DNA from: Nitrosomonadaceae bacterium
GTDB lineage: Bacteria; Pseudomonadota; Gammaproteobacteria; Burkholderiales; Nitrosomonadaceae
Assembly: GCA_919902625.1 (NCBI GenBank)
Contig: CAKKRO010000009.1
Location: 1-12,318, forward strand
Length of the DNA: 12,318 bases
Direction: 5' to 3'
Shown: positions 9,575 through 12,318 of the stretch, piece after piece
Layout: every line of letters starts with the position of its first letter
Position numbering within the stretch: position 1 is the stretch's first letter
The notes under the pieces: generated by a model
Database searches by the model: none
What the model was told of the DNA's origin: nothing
Seen by the model: the letters and a program-made list of their open reading frames with translations, nothing else
Program-made: the position numbers and the translations under genes

Positions 9575-9622
9575 TGGTGACCTTAAACCAGGAAAATATA
9601 AATTCCTGTTCTGGGTACACCA
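9575..9622 (-). promoter_or_regulatory. Candidate L10-binding mRNA leader hairpin
   Basis: On the minus strand the outer stem pairs TGGTG (9618-9622) and ACC (9614-9616) with GGT and CACCA (9575-9582), leaving one bulged U at 9617. An asymmetric purine-rich internal loop follows (CAGAA on one side of it, UUUAA on the other). An inner 6-bp stem CAGGAA/TTCCTG (9603-9608 with 9589-9594) closes on an eight-base loop. A bulged stem, an internal loop and a terminal stem upstream of rplJ is what the autoregulatory site for the L10-L12 complex looks like in proteobacteria. Position and fold support the call. I could not compare it with a covariance model. Confidence 0.55.
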
Positions 9623-9661
9623 TCTACGCTGGGCGTCTAACACAATTTAAAACTCAAACTG

Positions 9662-9705
9662 ACCATATCACAGTTCAGTTATGTTAAACATTTAAGTATC
9701 GCCAA
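9662..9705 (-). promoter_or_regulatory. Possible rplJL promoter
   Basis: Two overlapping sigma-70-like signals lie just upstream of the leader hairpin. One is an extended -10, TGATATGGT (9662-9670). The other is TTGGCG (9700-9705) with a 16-base spacer and CATAAC (9678-9683), four of six matches each. The position is right for an rplJ promoter as in E. coli, but matches of this quality occur by chance in AT-rich DNA. A weak call. Confidence 0.25.
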
Positions 9706-9764
9706 GCATCTCCCATTACTAGAGAATCAGCCACTCTTTGATACCCCAACGGTCTTTGATAATC

Positions 9765-9794
9765 CACTGAATGCACATACGCGCGCATTCAGTG
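9765..9794 (-). repeat. Perfect 10-bp inverted repeat after rplA
   Basis: CACTGAATGC (9765-9774) and GCATTCAGTG (9785-9794) are exact reverse complements around a 10-base loop. They begin 21 bases past the rplA stop codon. On neither strand is the stem followed by a T-run, so it is not a standard intrinsic terminator. It may protect the 3' end of an rplKA message or be a processing site. Confidence 0.6.
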
Positions 9795-9815
9795 ACCCAA
9801 AGTTCTTTATTGCTG

Positions 9816-10508
9816 CTACGTTATATTCGTTTGATCTATCCTGACTCCAATACCCATGGTACTGGAAACAGATACTTTCCTCAGATAAACACCTTTTGAC
9901 GAGGCTGGCTTTGATTTATTCAGCGCTTCAATCAATGCCATTAAATTTTGTTTTAATGCATCCACTCCAAATGACGCCCGCCCTATCGTGCAATGAATAA
10001 TACCGGTCTTGTCAGCTCTGAATTGCACCTGCCCCGCTTTAGCATTCTTAACAGCGCCTGCGATATCCGTTGTAACGGTACCGACCTTCGGATTCGGCAT
10101 TAGACTGCGTGGCCCGAGAATCTGACCTAACTGACCAACCACTCGCATAGCATCCGGGCTTGCAATTGCAACATCGAAGTTTATGTTGCCTGCCTTAATT
10201 TCAGCCGCCAAGTCATCAAAACCAACAATATCTGCGCCCGCTTCTTGAGCTTCTTTGGCTTTATCACCTTGCGCAAATACTGCGACCCGGACTGTTTTCC
10301 CAGTTCCTGCCGGCAAAACCACCGATCCGCGTACCGCTTGATCTGATTTCTTTGCGTCGATACCTAAATTAACCGCCACATCAATAGATTCATTAAACTT
10401 AGCTGTTGCAGCTTCTTTAACAAGCCCCAGCGCCTCATCAATCTGATAGGTCTTATTACGATCAACTTTCCCTGCTATAGCTTTATAACGATTTGATAAA
10501 CGCGCCAT
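9816..10508 (-). CDS. rplA: 50S ribosomal protein L1
   Basis: Two-domain protein of the mobile L1 stalk, which binds 23S rRNA beside the E site and helps release deacylated tRNA. It also acts as translational repressor of the rplK-rplA message in many bacteria. The protein has 230 residues (E. coli 234). Family signatures are visible: the N-terminal ARLSNRYKAIAGKV, LPAGTGKTVRVAVFAQGDKA in the first third, and LGQILGPRSLMPNPKVGTVT in the second domain. ATG start, TAG stop. Only one base separates it from the rplK stop (TAA-A-ATG), so its ribosome binding site lies within the end of rplK and translation is probably coupled. Identification is certain. Confidence 0.98.
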   Translation of the reverse strand: MARLSNRYKAIAGKVDRNKTYQIDEALGLVKEAATAKFNESIDVAVNLGIDAKKSDQAVRGSVVLPAGTGKTVRVAVFAQGDKAKEAQEAGADIVGFDDLAAEIKAGNINFDVAIASPDAMRVVGQLGQILGPRSLMPNPKVGTVTTDIAGAVKNAKAGQVQFRADKTGIIHCTIGRASFGVDALKQNLMALIEALNKSKPASSKGVYLRKVSVSSTMGIGVRIDQTNIT

Positions 10509-10509
10509 T

Positions 10510-10941
10510 TTATATGCCCTCTACCTCTATGCCCATGCTTCTTGCACTGCCTGCAACAGTACGCACAGCAGCATCTAAATCGGCAGCCGTCAAATCCGGC
10601 ATCTTCGCTTTAGCAATTTCCTCCGCCTGATTGCGACTCAATTTACCTACTTTGTCTACATGTGGCCTTGGACTTCCCTTACTAACCCCAGCAGCTTTCT
10701 TGATTAGAACTGATGCCGGCGTCGTTTTCATTACAAATGTAAAACTCTTGTCGGCATAAGCCGTAATAATTACCGGCACCGGCAATCCAGGCTCAATCTT
10801 CTGCGTGGCCGCATTAAATGCTTTGCAAAACTCCATGATGTTCAGTTGACGCTGACCCAATGCAGGGCCAATGGGTGGGCTCGGATTAGCCTTACCAGCC
10901 GGCACCTGTAACTTAATATAGCCAATTATTTTCTTTGCCAC
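10510..10941 (-). CDS. rplK: 50S ribosomal protein L11
   Basis: Binds the GTPase-associated region of 23S rRNA with L10. It contributes to factor binding and to activation of RelA, and is part of the thiostrepton site. The protein has 143 residues, a normal length. The start is GTG with AGGAG six bases upstream; the residues right after it (AKKIIGYIKLQVPAGKANPSPP) fix it. Prolines 22 and 23 of the thiostrepton region are kept. Gln32 stands where the family, including E. coli, has a conserved glycine (GQRG-type became GQRQ). The C-terminal rRNA-binding domain ends with the usual ARSMGIEVEG. It lies 82 bases after nusG and one base before rplA. Identification is certain. Confidence 0.98.
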   Translation of the reverse strand: MAKKIIGYIKLQVPAGKANPSPPIGPALGQRQLNIMEFCKAFNAATQKIEPGLPVPVIITAYADKSFTFVMKTTPASVLIKKAAGVSKGSPRPHVDKVGKLSRNQAEEIAKAKMPDLTAADLDAAVRTVAGSARSMGIEVEGI

Positions 10942-10970
10942 TATGCTCTCCTGCTGGGTACAAACGAGTA

Positions 10971-10998
10971 ATTATTCACTCTCCCCGGTTCTATACAA
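10971..10998 (-). promoter_or_regulatory. Possible rplKA promoter
   Basis: TTGTAT (10993-10998), a 16-base spacer and AATAAT (10971-10976, five of six to the -10 consensus) lie 30 bases before the rplK GTG. A T-rich stretch just upstream could act as an UP-like element. The location matches the rplK promoter known between nusG and rplK in E. coli, but the -35 matches only three of six bases. Confidence 0.3.
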
Positions 10999-11000
10999 TT

Positions 11001-11025
11001 AAAAAAACAGCGAATGATATCTGTT
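11001..11025 (-). terminator. Weak hairpin plus T7 at the end of nusG
   Basis: On the minus strand AACAG (11021-11025) pairs with CTGTT (11006-11010) around a 10-base loop and runs straight into seven T residues (11001-11007). The stem overlaps the nusG stop codon. At only five base pairs it would be a leaky terminator at best. It sits directly before the possible rplK promoter, where partial separation of secE-nusG from rplKA would make sense. Confidence 0.3.
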
Positions 11026-11557
11026 ACGATTTTTCTACCTGATTGAAATCCAATTCAACGGGTGTTGGCCGCCCGAATATCGAGACTGAAACTCTGAGCT
11101 TGCTTTTGTCATAGTTAACATCTTCCACATTGCCATGAAAATCCGTAAAGGGTCCATCCTTAACCCGCACAGCTTCGCCTATCTCAAACAATATCTTCGG
11201 TTTTGGTTTCTCTACGCCTTCCTGGATTTGATGAAGTATATTATCCACTTCCTTCTGACTTATCGGCGTGGGCTTCATAACGGAACCACCGACAAATCCT
11301 GTCACTTTATCTGTATTTTTGACAAGATGCCATGATTCATCAGACATCTCCATTTCCACCAACACATAACCAGGAAAAAATTTCCGCTCACTAATACTCT
11401 TTTGACCGCTCTTCATTTCGATCACTTCTTCTACCGGCACCAAAATCTGACCAAACATATCTTGCATTCCAGCCCGCTCAATGCGATCCTTTAGTGCACG
11501 TTGCACACTTTTCTCATAGCCTGAATAAGCATGAACCACATACCATTTCTTACTCAT
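11024..11557 (-). CDS. nusG: Transcription termination/antitermination factor NusG
   Basis: Elongation factor that rides on RNA polymerase, suppresses pausing, and through its C-terminal domain contacts either Rho or ribosomal protein S10. The protein has 177 residues (E. coli 181). The NGN domain covers roughly residues 4-110 (KKWYVVHAYSGYEKSVQRAL at its start, then FFPGYVLVEMEM). The KOW domain covers about 125-177, with VRVKDGPFTDFHGNVEDV and SIFGRPTPVELDF. Phe161 corresponds to E. coli Phe165 at the Rho/S10 contact. The ATG is preceded by GAGG. It lies 21 bases after secE, almost certainly in the same message. Identification is certain. Confidence 0.98.
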   Translation of the reverse strand: MSKKWYVVHAYSGYEKSVQRALKDRIERAGMQDMFGQILVPVEEVIEMKSGQKSISERKFFPGYVLVEMEMSDESWHLVKNTDKVTGFVGGSVMKPTPISQKEVDNILHQIQEGVEKPKPKILFEIGEAVRVKDGPFTDFHGNVEDVNYDKSKLRVSVSIFGRPTPVELDFNQVEKS

Positions 11558-11578
11558 TCTTTCCTCTGTGAGATATGA

Positions 11579-11923
11579 TCAGACATCTTGATCCATCATA
11601 AGCTTGACGAGCGACATCAAAGCGGCATCAATAAGCCATAAAAATAAAGCCATTGCAACAACGAAAGCGAATACTACACCCGATGTTTGAAGTGTCTCTT
11701 TACGATTTGGCCACACTACCTTCTTTGTTTCCTCAGAGGATTCCTTACAAAACACATAAAACTCTTGACCTTGAGTTGTGAATTTCGCAATAACCGCTGC
11801 CAGCAGGAATCCAGTCAATATCGACAACACACGTATGACCATCGCGCTTTCACTTAAATAAATGAATCCCGCAATACCGGTCACAACAAATAGAAATACA
11901 AACCCAAGCTTCAGTTTATTCAC
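11579..11923 (-). CDS. secE: Preprotein translocase subunit SecE
   Basis: Essential inner-membrane subunit that clamps SecY in the SecYEG export channel. The protein has 114 residues. It is the three-helix type: hydrophobic segments at about 6-23, 29-47 and 81-106. An amphipathic cytoplasmic stretch lies before the last helix and holds the family motif around Trp71-Pro72 (KKVVWPNRKE). The start is GTG, with AAAGGA about ten bases upstream. An in-frame TAA lies eight codons before it (11945-11947) with no ATG between, and the first internal ATG (Met28) would remove helix one. Cotranscribed with nusG. Identification is certain and the start is likely. Confidence 0.96.
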   Translation of the reverse strand: MNKLKLGFVFLFVVTGIAGFIYLSESAMVIRVLSILTGFLLAAVIAKFTTQGQEFYVFCKESSEETKKVVWPNRKETLQTSGVVFAFVVAMALFLWLIDAALMSLVKLMMDQDV

Positions 11924-12118
11924 GTTTAAAAAATCCTTTATGCTTTATAATTATAGTGTTTCATGCGGCAAATAGCTCTTAACAGTTTTAGTCAAGGCTT
12001 AACTTTTTATAAAAATCATCCATCCTATTAAAAGCTATATCTAACGCCAGATCTATAATACTCAAGCCATTCTTTGATTTCTAGATTATGTTTTGGGAAA
12101 TACTATTCCAGTTTAGTA
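11924..12118 (-). other. tRNA-Trp to secE spacer
   Basis: AT-rich 195-base spacer. Just before secE is a perfect -10-like TATAAT (11950-11955) with no good -35. An alternative pairing is TTGCCG (11966-11971), a 16-base spacer and TATAAA (11944-11949), but its predicted start would fall on the secE ribosome binding site. So a promoter is possible but unproven, and secE may simply be read through from tuf. Next to the tRNA, an AT-only hairpin (12100-12105 with 12114-12119) overlaps the final A of CCA. I see no open frame here. Confidence 0.5.
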
Positions 12119-12194
12119 TGGCAGGCCAGGAGGGCATCGAACCCCCAACCTTCGGTTTTGGAGACCGACGCTCTGCCAATTGAGCTACTGGCCT
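12119..12194 (-). tRNA. trpT: tRNA-Trp (CCA anticodon)
   Basis: Full 76-base cloverleaf on the minus strand. The 7-bp acceptor stem is AGGCCAG/CTGGCCT. The D stem is GCTC/GAGC. The anticodon stem TCGGT/ACCGA closes the loop CTCCAAA, with anticodon CCA at 12159-12161. The T stem has one G-U pair around TTCGATG. The discriminator is G and the 3' CCA is encoded. It lies 73 bases after tuf and upstream of secE, an arrangement common in betaproteobacteria, so it is probably cut from a tuf-tRNA-secE precursor. The symbol is borrowed from E. coli naming. Confidence 0.97.
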
Positions 12195-12267
12195 TTTTAC
12201 CCGGAACTTCTCTAAAACTAAAAACTTTCAGAAACAATTACTTTTCCGATCTTTTCCTATCACAAAA

Positions 12268-12318
12268 TCACTCAATAATCTTTGCAACAACGCCAGCGCC
12301 CACAGTTCTTCCGCCCTC
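12268..12318 (-). CDS. tuf: Elongation factor Tu, C-terminal end (partial)
   Basis: Only the last 16 codons and a TGA stop are inside the window. They read EGGRTVGAGVVAKIIE, the near-invariant bacterial EF-Tu C-terminus in domain 3. EF-Tu brings aminoacyl-tRNA to the ribosome. Its place directly before tRNA-Trp and secE matches the tufB-type locus. The 73 bases between its stop and the tRNA hold no visible terminator, suggesting cotranscription. The gene continues beyond the right edge. Confidence 0.95.
   Translation of the reverse strand, partial: EGGRTVGAGVVAKIIE

Larger units (their letters stand above)
9507..9815 (-). other. rplA-rplJ intergenic region, rplJ leader
   Basis: This is the only gene-free stretch over 300 bases. 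Read on the minus strand after rplA it contains a perfect 10-bp inverted repeat (9765-9794), a direct repeat of ATCAAAGA 18 bases apart (9735-9742 and 9753-9760), a possible promoter zone (9662-9705), a composite hairpin fitting an L10-binding site (9575-9622), and the rplJ ribosome binding site. No open frame of credible coding character is present. In E. coli the equivalent gap holds the rplJ promoter and the long autoregulated leader, and the layout here is consistent with that. Confidence 0.7.

Noticed and set aside
9507..9815. A small hidden gene in the rplA-rplJ gap
   Set aside because: No frame shows a start with ribosome binding site and coding-like composition; the region is better explained as leader.
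10942..10992. An L1-binding site in the rplK leader
   Set aside because: Only short 3-4 bp pairings (such as GAGT/ACTC) are visible, too weak to call, although L1 autoregulation is plausible from family knowledge.
1..12318. A novel accessory or defence system
   Set aside because: The whole window is accounted for by conserved housekeeping genes in their usual order, with no mobile element, repeat array or unknown gene.

Overview
The window carries one long gene cluster read entirely from the minus strand. In transcription order (high to low coordinate) it holds: the last codons of tuf (EF-Tu), tRNA-Trp(CCA), secE, nusG, rplK (L11), rplA (L1), rplJ (L10), rplL (L7/L12), rpoB and rpoC. This is the classic bacterial transcription/translation cluster. 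Every protein gene except tuf is complete, and no frameshift, insertion sequence, CRISPR array or foreign gene is visible. The plus-strand open frames all lie opposite these genes and look like antisense shadows.

The proteins point to a betaproteobacterium. RpoC begins in the betaproteobacterial style, SecE is a short three-helix form of 114 residues, and tRNA-Trp sits between tuf and secE. From memory, L10 and L11 resemble Nitrosomonas-type sequences. The genus is an inference, and 'Nitrosomonadaceae-like' is as far as I would go. The genes are moderately AT-rich.

Layout: 12268-12318 is the tuf tail and 12119-12194 is tRNA-Trp. A 195-base spacer follows, then secE (11579-11923, GTG start) and nusG (11024-11557). 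An 82-base spacer has a weak hairpin plus T-run and a possible rplKA promoter. rplK (10510-10941, GTG start) and rplA (9816-10508) are one base apart. The only long gene-free stretch (9507-9815, 309 bases) holds a perfect 10-bp inverted repeat after rplA and a folded leader before rplJ that fits the L10-binding autoregulatory element. rplJ (8991-9506, TTG start) and rplL (8553-8933) follow. The 150-base rplL-rpoB spacer contains two competing hairpins, a candidate attenuator. rpoB (4329-8402) and rpoC (23-4225) fill the rest, with another hairpin between them.

Together the genes supply the RNA polymerase catalytic core (beta, beta'), the elongation factor that couples it to ribosomes and Rho (NusG), the ribosomal L1 arm and L7/L12 stalk base (L11, L1, L10, L12), the EF-Tu tail and a core piece of the protein export channel (SecE). 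I found no undescribed system. The second-look items are regulatory RNA structures between genes, three non-ATG starts, and an unusual residue in L11.
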